From: Enterococcus plantarum
Lineage (GTDB): Bacteria; Bacillota; Bacilli; Lactobacillales; Enterococcaceae
NCBI RefSeq assembly: GCF_001730295.1
Contig: NZ_MIKA01000045.1
Span: forward strand, 62,001-126,000
Length of the DNA: 64,000 nucleotides
Reading direction: 5' to 3'
The notes below the pieces were generated by a model. That model was not told where the DNA came from and made no database searches. It was given only the letters and a program-made list of their open reading frames with translations. Each line of letters starts with the position of its first letter. Position 1 is the first letter of the stretch. Shown in pieces: positions 33,773-43,758 of this stretch. Position numbers and translations under genes: made by a program.

Positions 33773-34552
33773 ATGGCATTTCAGTTGGATAAGGAATGGC
33801 GCTTGCAGCCAATAAAAGGCGCAACTGGCCAAACTTTCATGGGTATACGTGCGACTGAAAGAGTATTTATTAAACGAAATACTTCTCCTCTTTTGGCTGC
33901 ATTGTCTAAAGAAGGAATTGCCCCTAAGCTAGTTTGGACGAAACGAACAGTGACAGGCGATATTTTAACAGCACAAGAGTGGCTAGACGGTCAGGTACTC
34001 AAAGCCCAAGAAATCGGTGGAAGAAATGACGTTGTGGATGTCCTTTATCATTTGCACCATTCACATATGCTGAAAAGCATGCTAGGAAAAATCGGCGGTC
34101 AAGTCCAAACACCTGCGATGATGCTTCAATCATATGGCGAGAGATTGCCTCAAGAACTTCAAAACAATTCGTATCTTGCTAGAGTCTATCGCTATCTGCA
34201 AGAAAATATACCAAATTATTCTATTCATAATTATATGGTTGTTCATGGTGACGTTAATCACCGTAATTGGATCGTATCGAATAATTATTTATATTTAGTT
34301 GACTGGGACTCAGTAATGATTGCAGATCCAGCTTTAGATTTGGGCATGCTATTAGGTCATTATGTTCCAAGAAGTAGCTGGAATAAATGGCTGCTAGCAT
34401 ATGGTATGCGACCAAGTGAAGAAGCATTGACACGAATCAAGTGGTACGCGTTATTCAATTTTCTACAAGAAACTCTCCGACACTATCAATCAGGAGAAAA
34501 AAGAGAAATGAATGCTGAAATCTTGAAGCTGAAACAAGCTTTTGGGTATTAA
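33773..34552 (+). CDS. YtmP-like aminoglycoside phosphotransferase/choline kinase-fold protein
   Basis: 259 residues with an APH-type kinase fold. The catalytic HGDVNHRNWIV and the metal DWDSVMIADPALDLG are intact. It sits before trmB, as does ytmP in Bacillus and the related gene in other cocci, so it is a conserved housekeeping small-molecule kinase and should not be read as an antibiotic-resistance gene. Natural substrate unknown. AGGAGAT precedes the ATG. Confidence 0.85.
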   Translation: MAFQLDKEWRLQPIKGATGQTFMGIRATERVFIKRNTSPLLAALSKEGIAPKLVWTKRTVTGDILTAQEWLDGQVLKAQEIGGRNDVVDVLYHLHHSHMLKSMLGKIGGQVQTPAMMLQSYGERLPQELQNNSYLARVYRYLQENIPNYSIHNYMVVHGDVNHRNWIVSNNYLYLVDWDSVMIADPALDLGMLLGHYVPRSSWNKWLLAYGMRPSEEALTRIKWYALFNFLQETLRHYQSGEKREMNAEILKLKQAFGY

Positions 34553-34665
34553 CAGAAGGTTGAGATAGACGTCCAATAACTCCAGCATGTGTCATGTTTA
34601 GAAGTTAATGAGATTGAAATGAAGTGTAGTCGTTGCTTCTGTTTTCAACGTTTACTTAAATAATT

Positions 34666-34712
34666 AGAGGGCAGCACAAGACGATGATTGTTTTGTTCTA
34701 CCCTCTTAAAAT
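34666..34712 (+). repeat. Long inverted repeat before trmB
   Basis: AGAGGGCAGCACAAGAC pairs with GTTTTGTTCTACCCTCT, with two mismatches and one G-U pair. There is only a weak T tract after it, so attenuation or partial termination is possible. It lies just ahead of the trmB ribosome site. Confidence 0.5.
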
Positions 34713-34739
34713 TTGTTAGGGAGAAAGGAAATAAAGAAT

Positions 34740-35387
34740 ATGCGAATGAGAAAAAGACCTGGGGCAGCTGAACTTTTGGCTAGTCATCCTGAATTAGTAG
34801 TGGATGAACCAGAGAAATGGCAAGGACGTTGGACTGAACGTTTTGGGAATGATCACCCGATTCATATCGAAATTGGCTCCGGAAAGGGACAGTTTGTAGT
34901 TGGGATGGCAAAAGCAAATCCAGAAATCAATTATATTGGGATTGACATGCAACTAAGTGTTCTTTCAATTGCGTTAGAAAAAGCCTTGGAAGAAAAACTG
35001 CCGAATTTACAATTGCTTCATGTGAATGGAGAAGAGTTAACACAATACTTCGCAGAAAATGAAGTGGACCAAATTTATTTGAACTTTTCTGATCCTTGGC
35101 CAAAAACAAGACATGAAAAACGTCGTTTGACGTTTAAAACTTTTTTAGCGACAGATGAAAAGATTTTAAAACCGAACGGAGAAATTCATTTTAAAACGGA
35201 TAATCGTGGCTTATTTGAATATTCATTAAGCAGCTTTTCGAAATATGGCATGATTCTTGAACAAGTTTGGCTAGATCTACACGCTAGTGAGTATGAAGGC
35301 AATGTCATGACTGAGTATGAAGAAAAGTTTTCTGCTAAAGGTCAGCCAATATATCGCGTTGAAGCGAGGTTTCAATCTGAAAACTAA
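34740..35387 (+). CDS. trmB: tRNA (guanine-N7-)-methyltransferase
   Basis: 215 residues. SAM-binding [10 protein letters not shown] and the family motif [16 protein letters not shown] are clear. It methylates G46 in the tRNA variable loop. The ATG at 34740 is preferred to one 27 bases upstream because AAAGGAA lies before it and MRMRKRPGA is the common N-terminus. Confidence 0.94.
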   Translation: MRMRKRPGAAELLASHPELVVDEPEKWQGRWTERFGNDHPIHIEIGSGKGQFVVGMAKANPEINYIGIDMQLSVLSIALEKALEEKLPNLQLLHVNGEELTQYFAENEVDQIYLNFSDPWPKTRHEKRRLTFKTFLATDEKILKPNGEIHFKTDNRGLFEYSLSSFSKYGMILEQVWLDLHASEYEGNVMTEYEEKFSAKGQPIYRVEARFQSEN

Positions 35388-35507
35388 GGATATTTTTATT
35401 GATTGGATTGCCCATTGCGAGTTCCTTTTTTTAAAAATGAATTTGAGAAAAAATAACCTATAGAGCATAGAAGCAACAGACGGAAAAAAATAAAATAAGA
35501 GCAAACA

Positions 35508-35557
35508 AAAGCAGTTGAAACACTACACATAAAGATGTATCGTTTCAACCGCTTTTT
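35508..35557. terminator. Bidirectional terminator
   Basis: AAAGCAGTTGAAAC pairs with GTTTCAACCGCTTT, one mismatch, followed by T on the plus strand and A-rich bases on the other. Shared by trmB and the convergent small-protein gene. Confidence 0.75.
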
Positions 35558-35898
35558 TAATCTTTGATTCGTTTTACATCAATGACAGTACCGGTAAAGG
35601 CGTCGGCAGTAAATTCATATTGCACCATAATCCCATCTTCCAACCGTGAAATGCCGCCATTGTAAGTTTTTGAATGGACAGCAAATTTTCTTAGAGGTTT
35701 TTTCTCAAATTCAATCCAAGAGCCTTCAATCGGTCCCTCTTTTAAAAATGCATCCTTAACATTTTCTAAAACTACATCAGCATCTACTGTCCTTTTCTTT
35801 TGATACCATAAAGTTGAAGCAATTCCGCTTAATAGGCCAAGACTCACGCCGATTGCCAAGCCGCCTTTAAAATAACTTAATTCATTTTCTTCATTCAT
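35557..35898 (-). CDS. Predicted small membrane/secreted protein (COG5584/PepSY-like)
   Basis: 113 residues: a hydrophobic N-terminal segment (about 11-28) and a small alpha/beta domain with EYEF- and VIDV-type strands like PepSY units. I believe it belongs to the predicted small secreted protein family usually found next to pepA in lactic acid bacteria. Function unknown. GGAGG precedes its ATG; divergent from pepA. Confidence 0.7.
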   Translation of the reverse strand: MNEENELSYFKGGLAIGVSLGLLSGIASTLWYQKKRTVDADVVLENVKDAFLKEGPIEGSWIEFEKKPLRKFAVHSKTYNGGISRLEDGIMVQYEFTADAFTGTVIDVKRIKD

Positions 35899-36149
35899 GG
35901 GGAATAACCTCCGCGTATTTTCAAATGTTTGCCAAAAATCTTCAGCTTTGACTCTATTCTAACACATTGTATGGAAATATCGAAAAACAAAAAACGTGGG
36001 CAATTGAAAAAATTTGCGTTATAATGAATGTGAAATCATATGAAAGGAGTATCTGCCATTTTTGTTGAAAAATCATGTTATTTTGAACAAAATAGAACGG
36101 TTTATCCTGAAAAATGTAGCAAATAGGAAATCTGGTAGATAATACAACG

Positions 36150-37226
36150 ATGGAAGAAAAAACATTTCAACGCATTAAAGAATTAACAGAGTTACAAGGA
36201 ACCAGCGGATTTGAAGATGATATTCGTACGTATATGAAAAAAAATATGGCACCATTAGTAGACGAGATTCAATATGATGGTTTAGGTGGGATTTTTGGTC
36301 TAAAAAGAACGAAAGAACAAGATGCACCACGTGTTATGGTAGCGGCTCACATGGACGAAGTTGGTTTTATGTTGACACAAATCAAAGAAAATGGATTATT
36401 CCAAGTAGTGCCTTTGGGTGGTTGGAATCCATATGTGGTATCAGCGCAGCGCTTTACGTTAAAAACAAGTAAAGGTAATTATCCCTGTATCTCTTCTTCC
36501 GTTCCGCCACATTTATTACGTGGGACGAGCGGTCAAAAACAATTAGAAGTAACGGATATTTTATTTGATGCCGGGTTTGAATCAAAAGAAGAAGCGGAAA
36601 GCTTTGGCGTTCGTCCAGGGGATTCAATTGTTCCGCAAACGGAAACGATCAAAACGGCTAACGGCAAAAACATTATTAGTAAATCCTGGGACAACCGTTA
36701 TGGCTGTACCTTAGTCTTAGAAGCCTTAGAAGCGTTGCAAAATGAACAATTAGGCCATACGTTGATTGCTGGCGCAAATGTGCAAGAAGAAGTTGGACTA
36801 CGTGGCTCTAAACCTTCTGTGCATAAATTCAATCCAGATTTATTCTTTGCAGTAGATTGTTCAGCGGCCGATGATATCCAAACGAAAAAAGGAACCTATG
36901 GACATCTGGGTGAAGGAACGTTGCTACGTATTTATGATCCAGGTATGATCACGTTACCTCGCGTACGCGAGTATCTATTAGATACCGCAGCAACCCACAA
37001 CATTCCATATCAATATTTTGTTTCTAAAGGTGGAACCGATGCAGGTGCCGCACATACAACAAATAATGGTGTACCAAGTACAGTGATCGGTGTTTGCGGA
37101 CGATATATCCATACACATCAAACCATGTTTAATATCAAAGACTTTGAAGCAGCCCGTGAAATGCTGATTCAAGTCTTAAAAGGGTTAGATAAAACAACCG
37201 TTAATACAATCATTTACGGAAAGTAG
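36150..37226 (+). CDS. pepA: Glutamyl aminopeptidase (M42 family)
   Basis: 358 residues. M42 metal ligands: [33 protein letters not shown] and the late H of GRYIHTHQT. It removes N-terminal Glu/Asp from peptides in the cytoplasm. The start at ATG 36150 has only a weak ribosome site. A thioredoxin-like gene follows after ten bases, as in Bacillus ytoP-ytpP. Confidence 0.92.
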   Translation: MEEKTFQRIKELTELQGTSGFEDDIRTYMKKNMAPLVDEIQYDGLGGIFGLKRTKEQDAPRVMVAAHMDEVGFMLTQIKENGLFQVVPLGGWNPYVVSAQRFTLKTSKGNYPCISSSVPPHLLRGTSGQKQLEVTDILFDAGFESKEEAESFGVRPGDSIVPQTETIKTANGKNIISKSWDNRYGCTLVLEALEALQNEQLGHTLIAGANVQEEVGLRGSKPSVHKFNPDLFFAVDCSAADDIQTKKGTYGHLGEGTLLRIYDPGMITLPRVREYLLDTAATHNIPYQYFVSKGGTDAGAAHTTNNGVPSTVIGVCGRYIHTHQTMFNIKDFEAAREMLIQVLKGLDKTTVNTIIYGK

Positions 37227-37236
37227 AGGAGAACTT

Positions 37237-37551
37237 ATGATTATTCCGACATCTTATGAAGAGCTAGCAGGATACGTTTCAGAAGGAAAAAGTGTTTTCT
37301 TTTTCACTGCAGACTGGTGTGGTGACTGTCGTTTTATTAAACCAGTAATGCCTGAAATCGAAGCAGCATTTCCAGCGTTTCGTTTTATTGAAGTGGATCG
37401 AGACAAGTTCATGGATCTTGCTTCAGAGTGGACTATATTTGGCATTCCGAGTTTTGTGGTGACCGATCAAGGGAAAGAGTTAGGTCGATTGGTAAATAAA
37501 GACCGCAAAACAAAAGAAGAAATCACAACCTTTTTAAAAAGCATCAGTTGA
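37237..37551 (+). CDS. ytpP: Thioredoxin-like protein YtpP
   Basis: 104 residues with a thioredoxin fold and active site [13 protein letters not shown] (WCGDC rather than WCGPC). The cis-Pro loop GIPSFVV is present. Probable cytoplasmic thiol reductase; in Bacillus linked to bacillithiol or general redox work. Ten bases after pepA. Confidence 0.9.
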   Translation: MIIPTSYEELAGYVSEGKSVFFFTADWCGDCRFIKPVMPEIEAAFPAFRFIEVDRDKFMDLASEWTIFGIPSFVVTDQGKELGRLVNKDRKTKEEITTFLKSIS

Positions 37552-37613
37552 GAGAATAATCGACAGTAGCGAGCCGATTCAAGAGAAAATAAAACAATCG
37601 GGAGATGAGGACT

Positions 37614-38072
37614 GTGTTAACACAAACCTATAAAACTATTTTAGTGGGTGTAGACGGTAGCGATCAAGGGAAATTAGCGTATCAACAAGCAATTGAAGTT
37701 GCTAAAAGAAATAATGGTCGTGTGATTATAGCGCATGTGATTGAAAATAAAGTCTATACGATGATGGGGTATTCTTCTTTAAATGATAGTTTGTTAGATC
37801 AAGAAACAGATAATGCGAAGGAACTACTAGATGACTGCAAAGCATACGCAAAAAGTGTTGATTTTACTCAAGTGGAAACAGTCATAAATTACGGATCAGC
37901 TAAAGAAGTGATGTGCCAAGATTTACCAGAAAAATATGATGTTGATTTGATCATGGTTGGCCAATCAGGATTGAATGCAGTAGAGCGTTTGATGATGGGG
38001 AGTGTCAGCAGTTATATCATACGTCAAGCTCCATGTGATGTTTTGATTGTCCATCCTGAGGCAAAAAAGTAA
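37614..38072 (+). CDS. Universal stress protein (UspA family)
   Basis: About 152 residues from the GTG at 37614, which has GGGAG nine bases upstream; the ATG at 37605 abuts that site and is less likely. Usp fold with ILVGVDGSDQG at the start and the nucleotide loop MVGQSGLNAVERLMMGSVS near the C-terminus, so it is of the ATP-binding kind. Role in stress survival is inferred from family. Confidence 0.88.
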   Translation: MLTQTYKTILVGVDGSDQGKLAYQQAIEVAKRNNGRVIIAHVIENKVYTMMGYSSLNDSLLDQETDNAKELLDDCKAYAKSVDFTQVETVINYGSAKEVMCQDLPEKYDVDLIMVGQSGLNAVERLMMGSVSSYIIRQAPCDVLIVHPEAKK

Positions 38073-38089
38073 CAAAATAGAACATGTAA

Positions 38090-38135
38090 AATAGGTGAAG
38101 CAAGGCGTAACCGTTTTGTTTCACTTATTTTTCTG
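38090..38135 (+). terminator. Terminator after the universal stress gene
   Basis: AAATAGGTGAAGCAAGGCG pairs with CGTTTTGTTTCACTTATTT, with minor mismatches and a T run. Confidence 0.75.
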
Positions 38136-38266
38136 GAGCAAACAATAAAATATCTAAGGAATTTCATGCAGGGATGCTAATTTTTTGTTAAGATGAGACA
38201 AGCAATAGAAATACAGTATCGTTAAAAAGCAGTATAATAGAAAAAAGATAAAATGGAGTGAAAAAA

Positions 38267-38884
38267 ATGATTTTTGCGTATAATAAAGAACACGTCGGTG
38301 ATGTCTTGATGGTCATCGCTGCAGATGATAAAGGGCAAGAAAACGCTGTGGAACGTAAAGGGAACGTGGCACGAGTATGTGTAGCTGAAGGGAATCAAGT
38401 TGTGGCTTGGAATATTTTTGAGGCATCAACGATTGTAGGGAATATTGAAGGCAATGGTCAAGTAGAATTGACCGAAGAACAATTAAAAAAAGTAAATGAA
38501 GAACTTGCGAACGTTGGTTTTTCCGAAACGCTAGCCAAAGAAAATAATCCGAAGATGGTCATCGGTTTCGTTAAATCATGTAAAAAACATCCTGATTCGG
38601 ATCATTTATCTATCACTCAAACAGAAGTAGATAACGGCGAAGTACTACAAATCGTTTGTGGAGCGCCAAATATCAAAGCTGGACAAAAAGTCGTTGTTGC
38701 AAAACCTGGTGCTATGATGCCAGATGGTCTGATGATTTGGCCAGGAGTTTTACGTGGTGTAGAAAGTTTTGGCATGATTTGTTCAGCAGGTGAATTACGC
38801 TTACCTGATGCGCCAGCGAAAAAAGGAATTTTAGAATTGCCTTTTGATGCAGTAATTGGCGAAGCCTTTCCTGTTGGGAAATAA
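38267..38884 (+). CDS. ytpR: YtpR-like tRNA-binding-domain protein
   Basis: 205 residues from ATG 38267, behind TGGAGTG; a GTG nine bases earlier overlaps that site. The C-terminal half is an EMAP/PheT-type tRNA-binding OB fold (SCKKHPDSDHLSITQTEV, QIVCGAPNI, GVESFGMICSAGEL). The N-terminal half is the DUF4479 segment of YtpR. Binds tRNA-like structures; exact role unknown. Confidence 0.9.
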   Translation: MIFAYNKEHVGDVLMVIAADDKGQENAVERKGNVARVCVAEGNQVVAWNIFEASTIVGNIEGNGQVELTEEQLKKVNEELANVGFSETLAKENNPKMVIGFVKSCKKHPDSDHLSITQTEVDNGEVLQIVCGAPNIKAGQKVVVAKPGAMMPDGLMIWPGVLRGVESFGMICSAGELRLPDAPAKKGILELPFDAVIGEAFPVGK

Positions 38885-38910
38885 ATGTACCTAAATCTAT
38901 TTATTAGTTG

Positions 38911-38960
38911 TTAGGGACTGGAAGAAAACACTTGGTGTTTTCTTCCAGTCCCTATTCATT
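38911..38960 (+). terminator. Strong terminator after ytpR
   Basis: A perfect stem: TAGGGACTGGAAGAAAACAC against GTGTTTTCTTCCAGTCCCTA, with a short loop. The T tract behind it is short. Confidence 0.75.
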
Positions 38961-39120
38961 TATTCTAATTACGCTAAATCTATCTATTAATTGAGAATAG
39001 GTTGTTATAAAAACGACTCTTTTTAAAAAGTGATGCCCTTAGATTTGCAACTTATCATTTTTTTAAATAGAATTAAAGAAATAGAAGAAGTATAAAGCAT
39101 TTGGAAATGGAGGAGATTTT

Positions 39121-40242
39121 ATGCAGACTCGATTTAAGGGGATGATACTTTTTCTTTCATTCATGACGATTTTTTCTGGTTGTTCAAAACTCAATAATAA
39201 ACACGATTCGGCATTATCAACAGACATAGAGAAACAGCAAGAAGCTATGACGAATGTAACATCTGCCATTTATAAAACATACGAGCAACAGGCTGAAGCA
39301 ATCATCGGATATTCAGAATTGTATAATTTAGCTGTCGAATCCCAAGAAGGAAAAAGGGAAAATGGCATGTATGTGATACCGGGGTTACTTAGTACAACAT
39401 CACTTGAAAATAATCAGATAAAAACAATCGTTGAATGCGATTCTATGACACCACAAGGAGTCACGATGGCAGGCGATTACTTACTTATTTCTTCTTATTG
39501 TCATGAACATAAACATAATTCAGTCTTTTATGTGCTGGATAAGAATACACATCAGTATATAAAAACAGTGGTTCTTGAAGGCTATCCCCATGTTGGAGGG
39601 ATCACATATGATCCGATTGCAAAAAATGTCTGGGTTTGCGCTCGCCATAAAGATCGAGCAGAAATTGTTGCGATTCCAATGGACAGTATAGAAAACTATG
39701 AATTAAAAAATACGCTTCAACCAATCAAGTACACACAACAAGTAGAACTACCACAAGTAAAAAGAGCGTCAGTCATTACGTATTCAAATAAAAATATATA
39801 TGTCGGCTATTTTGATAGTCAATCAGATGGCAAGTTAGAACAGTACCCTTTAGATGAAAGAGGGAAAATGACAGGGCAATTGGCTTCGGAGCAAGTAATC
39901 CACACAACTATGGATATAGATAAAAGCAAAACAAATGAAACAATCGTTAAAGAGTTACAAGGGATTACGTTTGTTGAAGATAAACTAGTTGTTACTCAAT
40001 CTTATGGTGCGTTCAAAAACTCTAAATTACTACTATTTAATTATAATACAAACAAAAAAAGTTTTTTAGATAATGATATAGAGAAAGTGGTTGATATGCC
40101 GGCTCATGCAGAACAAGTATCAGCAAGTGAAGGACAAATATATGCGATTTTTGAGTCTGCTGCTAAACCTTATCGAGAAAACGAAAAAGTATGGGTTGAT
40201 CGAGTTTTAAGGATCGATACCAAAAAATTGCTTCAAGAATAA
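39121..40242 (+). CDS. Lipoprotein with beta-propeller-like fold, function unknown
   Basis: 373 residues. Lipobox IFSGC (Cys 21), then repeated blade-like strands such as GVTMAGDYLLISSY, GGITYDPIAKNVWVC and KNIYVGYFD, which read as a six- or seven-bladed propeller. No catalytic motif was recognised. GGAGG precedes the ATG. It is an accessory gene between ytpR and a flavoprotein; the 236-base gap before it holds only the ytpR terminator and its own leader. Confidence 0.75.
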   Translation: MQTRFKGMILFLSFMTIFSGCSKLNNKHDSALSTDIEKQQEAMTNVTSAIYKTYEQQAEAIIGYSELYNLAVESQEGKRENGMYVIPGLLSTTSLENNQIKTIVECDSMTPQGVTMAGDYLLISSYCHEHKHNSVFYVLDKNTHQYIKTVVLEGYPHVGGITYDPIAKNVWVCARHKDRAEIVAIPMDSIENYELKNTLQPIKYTQQVELPQVKRASVITYSNKNIYVGYFDSQSDGKLEQYPLDERGKMTGQLASEQVIHTTMDIDKSKTNETIVKELQGITFVEDKLVVTQSYGAFKNSKLLLFNYNTNKKSFLDNDIEKVVDMPAHAEQVSASEGQIYAIFESAAKPYRENEKVWVDRVLRIDTKKLLQE

Positions 40243-40318
40243 TAAAATCACTAAAAAGAATATTTAGTAAAGAGCGAAACATTCTAAGCTAAAATTAACT
40301 AGATGGGAAAGTGAGTGT

Positions 40319-41659
40319 ATGACAAAATCGTATGATGTGATTGTTATTGGAAGTGGATTAAGTGGTTTGACGATTGCTTACGGACTAAATAAAAAAGGGT
40401 TGAGTGTTGCTATTGTCGAAGCTAACAAGTTTGGTGGCGCGGTTGCAAATTACGGTAGTACTCGAAAAAAAGAGTTGGTTGCTTTTGCAGAGCTAAAACT
40501 TACTGCACAGCAACTAGCCAAAACAGGTGCGGTAAATGAACTAACGCCCAACTGGCAGTCAGCTATGGCCTATATAGATTCACTCGAGAACACTGAATCA
40601 CTAGAGCATGAAACAGCATTGCGAAAGGCTGGAATCGATACAATTTATGGAGAAGCAATATTTGTGGATGAGCATCATATTGAAGTAGCTGGCACTCAAT
40701 ATGAAGGGGAAAAATTTGTGATAGCAACAGGTGCAAAAAGTAGAACATTACAAATTGAAGGTAGCGACTATTTAAAAGACAGTACTGATTTTTTGACGCA
40801 AAAAGAGTTGCCGAAGAAAGTAATTTTTATTGGGGCTGGGATTATTGCGTTCGCCTTTATAACCATTGCTGAAGCTTTTGATACAGAAGTGACTGTCATC
40901 CAGCATGATGAGCGAGCCTTAGCTGCCTTTGACCAAGAACTTGTTTATAAGCTGATTGAGTTAAATAAAAGTCGTGGAATAAACTATCATTTTGATGAAC
41001 AGCTTATTGCAGTAAAAAAGAATCGAGACAATTATAGTGCCATAACGGCTAAAGGTATCGAGTATCAAGCAGATGCTATTTATTGTGTTGCTGGTAGAAT
41101 ACCAAATATATCTGATTTAGGAATTGAAAGGATCGGGATTGAATCAGATCAACACGGTATTGTCGTCGATGAGTATCTAACAACCAACATATCAACTATA
41201 TATGCATGTGGAGATTGTAGTAACACTCCTGTACCAAAACTAGCTACATATGCAGTTTGGGAGGCAGACTATTTAGTCGAACATTTGACCGGAGATGGGC
41301 TGAAAAACATAGACTATCCATTATCCGTGATGTCCACCTTTAGTCAACCTAAATTAGCCCAAGTAGGCATCTCAATTTCCCACGCCAAAGAACATCAAGA
41401 TCTATATAGCGTTGAAACGATTGATATGACTGATTGGCTAGAATATAAAAAAAATAATGACACTATTGCGTTAGTAAAAGTTATATATCAGAAAAGTGAT
41501 AATAGAATAGTTGGTGCAACTAGCTTAAGTAATCAAGCGGATTTGTTTATTAATTATTTTACAATGGCATTGCATGCGGGATGGACTAAATCAGAGCTGA
41601 AAAAAATCATTTTTGCTTACCCATCATTAGCGAACGATGTGTTAAGAGCGTATCATTAA
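40319..41659 (+). CDS. FAD/NAD-dependent oxidoreductase of the disulfide-reductase fold, no redox cysteines
   Basis: 446 residues. FAD Rossmann motif VIGSGLSGLTIAYG, NAD motif IFIGAGIIAFAF, second FAD motif IYACGDCSNTPVPK and a C-terminal dimer domain. True disulfide reductases have GGTCxNxGCxPSK after the first Rossmann unit; here it reads GGAVANYGSTRKKE, so both cysteines are absent. It therefore uses another chemistry, for example quinone or NADH oxidation. A GTGAG site precedes the ATG. Confidence 0.82.
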   Translation: MTKSYDVIVIGSGLSGLTIAYGLNKKGLSVAIVEANKFGGAVANYGSTRKKELVAFAELKLTAQQLAKTGAVNELTPNWQSAMAYIDSLENTESLEHETALRKAGIDTIYGEAIFVDEHHIEVAGTQYEGEKFVIATGAKSRTLQIEGSDYLKDSTDFLTQKELPKKVIFIGAGIIAFAFITIAEAFDTEVTVIQHDERALAAFDQELVYKLIELNKSRGINYHFDEQLIAVKKNRDNYSAITAKGIEYQADAIYCVAGRIPNISDLGIERIGIESDQHGIVVDEYLTTNISTIYACGDCSNTPVPKLATYAVWEADYLVEHLTGDGLKNIDYPLSVMSTFSQPKLAQVGISISHAKEHQDLYSVETIDMTDWLEYKKNNDTIALVKVIYQKSDNRIVGATSLSNQADLFINYFTMALHAGWTKSELKKIIFAYPSLANDVLRAYH

Positions 41660-41682
41660 AATAATATAGAAAAATCGATGCG

Positions 41683-41717
41683 AGTGAAGGAAATTCAATC
41701 TTTGAGTTTCCTTCACC
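41683..41717. terminator. Hairpin after the flavoprotein gene
   Basis: GTGAAGGAAATTCA pairs with TGAGTTTCCTTCAC, one mismatch. The T tract is better on the minus strand. A probable terminator. Confidence 0.5.
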
Positions 41718-41850
41718 CTGTTAGTGAGGAGAATAGCACGATGAATACTCGCTATATCAGTCTTGACAATAGTTGGCATTCATAGAAAAACTTCTTAAAA
41801 GGAATTGTTTTGTTATGATTACGACGGAAAAATTTAAAATCATACCATTG

Positions 41851-42255
41851 TTATTTTTTTCTGTTTTTTTCCATATAATCAATCGTTGTAGGGATTATTT
41901 TTTGAACATATAACCAGATAATCAAAAAAAATATACTAGGAAATACTAAATTTACTACTGTATGAAGAGTAGCGTTTGTAATGAAAATATTTATAATCCC
42001 AGTTATGTAGCAACTGCAATAAAAGGTAAGTGCAATATTTTTAAATTTTAAAATTTTTAATTTAGTAGATTCACTTATTTTTTTTTTATACTTTAGTTCA
42101 TAGTTATCAGTGTTTATCAACAATGTAATCATCGTACCAAAGACACCTATTTTAGCTGTTTTATCTGCTAATAATAAGATATATGCAAGAACAAAAATAA
42201 TTGGAATATATGAGATGATGTCTTTTAATTCTTCCTTCACTTTATAACCATCCAT
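41851..42255 (-). CDS. Hypothetical integral membrane protein
   Basis: 134 residues, four predicted membrane segments arranged as two pairs around a Lys-rich cytoplasmic loop (about 52-68). I do not recognise the family. The ribosome site before the ATG is weak, and the gene lies in an AT-rich accessory stretch, so it may be poorly expressed or acquired. Confidence 0.5.
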   Translation of the reverse strand: MDGYKVKEELKDIISYIPIIFVLAYILLLADKTAKIGVFGTMITLLINTDNYELKYKKKISESTKLKILKFKNIALTFYCSCYITGIINIFITNATLHTVVNLVFPSIFFLIIWLYVQKIIPTTIDYMEKNRKK

Positions 42256-42293
42256 TCGCTAGCAGATCTTTTTTTATGGTAGTGTATTAATTT

Positions 42294-42378
42294 TAAAACG
42301 AGATTGGGACATACCTCTACGATTTAGACAACTCGAATAAGCGGTAGGAACAGAAGCCACTATCTCAACCTCGTTTTC
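42294..42378. terminator. Large bidirectional terminator hairpin
   Basis: AAAACGAGATTGGGA (from 42296) pairs with TCTCAACCTCGTTTT (to 42376) across about 50 bases. This is the long hairpin form common after enterococcal genes. It serves the phosphatase gene on the minus strand. Confidence 0.6.
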
Positions 42379-42403
42379 TGAGATAGGTTATGTTCAATAA
42401 CTG

Positions 42404-43144
42404 CTAAACAATGAATTTTTTTCTGAATTGATCTACATAATCAGTATCTAGTTTTAATCCCTCAAGTAAATAATTGTCAAAAGAACCAAAATGCTCTTCT
42501 AAAACTTTTTTTGCATGACATAAATACGTTTTATCAACATTTAAAGCAAGTTCCAAAGCGTTTAATTGCTGTTCAGTAAGTTTGCTTTTCAGTGAGTCAA
42601 TAATTTGTTTATTTGCTGATTTTCTAGATTCATTTGTTTTTAGATAATCGTCCATGATGCTTTGATCAGAGGCACCAGCTATTTTTAAAATAAGAGCAGC
42701 TGCAAATCCAGTACGATCCTTCCCGGCAAAACAATGAAATAGAATAGGTTGATTTTCTTCTAAAATTTCCGTAAGAAACTTACTATAACCAGACAGTGCA
42801 GAATTACTGATTACAAGTTCCTCATAGGTTTCAAACATCGCTTTTTCGACATCACTTTGGTCAATATCTAACATTCCTTGTAAAGAAGCGATGCTAGATG
42901 AATCCTCAGATGCTAATATATCAATATTCTCTATTTTAATGTTGTTCATATCCATATCTGGCTGCTCTGAGATTTCTGTTTTGTTTCTAAAATCATAGAC
43001 CTTTTTGATTCTACAATCATCCTCTAAAAATTGAATGTCTTTTTTCTCTAATCCAACTAACTGACCACTTCGATAGAAATAGCCTTCTTTTAAAGTTCCT
43101 GTAGGTACGGTAATGCCACCTATATCTCTTAAATTTGTTATCAT
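42404..43144 (-). CDS. Tyrosine-protein phosphatase (dual-specificity type)
   Basis: 246 residues. Starts with the typical TNLRDIGGI and YFYRSGQLVGL strands and carries the P-loop HCFAGKDRTGFAA with the Cys nucleophile and Arg. It belongs to the bacterial LipA/PtpB-like tyrosine or phosphoinositide phosphatases. The ATG at 43144 is preferred to a GTG nine bases earlier because the latter overlaps AAAGGTG. Substrate unknown. Confidence 0.87.
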   Translation of the reverse strand: MITNLRDIGGITVPTGTLKEGYFYRSGQLVGLEKKDIQFLEDDCRIKKVYDFRNKTEISEQPDMDMNNIKIENIDILASEDSSSIASLQGMLDIDQSDVEKAMFETYEELVISNSALSGYSKFLTEILEENQPILFHCFAGKDRTGFAAALILKIAGASDQSIMDDYLKTNESRKSANKQIIDSLKSKLTEQQLNALELALNVDKTYLCHAKKVLEEHFGSFDNYLLEGLKLDTDYVDQFRKKFIV

Positions 43145-43758
43145 AATAAACACCTTTCTACATAATTTGTATATGTAATAATACTCGCGATATTTGCGGA
43201 TGTAAAATAAATAGACAGATGAAATTGTTAATAGTAGCGACTCTTTATAAAAAATTAATATTCTATTTTTATAGAAGTATATTGAGGATTAATTGTATTT
43301 TTAGTGTAAATTTTTATTTTATTAGAAAATATATTTTTTTAAAAAGAAAATATTAATTGGCGGAGAAACTCCTTGTGTATCATCTTTTTTTATTATAAAA
43401 ACAGTTATTTTGAAATTAAATTAAAAATATTATAAAATTAAATATTAATATTGAATAGTTAGTTAATCAGATGATACTCTAAATATCTAGGGAAGAGAAA
43501 ACTTCATTTCATGATGTGATAATTAAATAACAAGTGTCCGGTTTTTATAATTTCTAAAGGTAATGTATAATCTAAACTGTTTGATACAGAATAAGATTTT
43601 CAATAACGTTTTAATAGTGAGTAGATTTTAATAAAAGAACATGTATATTCTAGTGAATTAGAAAAAATGTTTACTTTAAAAATTACCTTTGAAATGTTAT
43701 TGGAAATCAGATACTACTCCGTTTATATGCAATTATAAAAAAGAAAGAAGATGAAAAG
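43145..43758. other. Long AT-rich intergenic region before the adhesin gene
   Basis: About 610 bases between divergent phosphatase and adhesin genes. It contains possible -10 boxes (TATAAT at 43546-43551 and 43566-43571) with weak -35 regions, and an inverted repeat at 43595/43692. No gene was recognised. Confidence 0.5.
43595..43708. repeat. Inverted repeat in the adhesin leader
   Basis: GATTTTCAATAACGTTT (43595-43611) against AAATGTTATTGGAAATC (43692-43708), 15 of 17 bases paired, 80 bases apart. It lies in the likely 5' leader of the adhesin mRNA, so it may be an RNA structure or a binding site. Confidence 0.4.

Noticed and set aside
33773-34552. Aminoglycoside resistance phosphotransferase
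   Set aside because: The fold matches but the position before trmB marks the conserved YtmP-type housekeeping protein.
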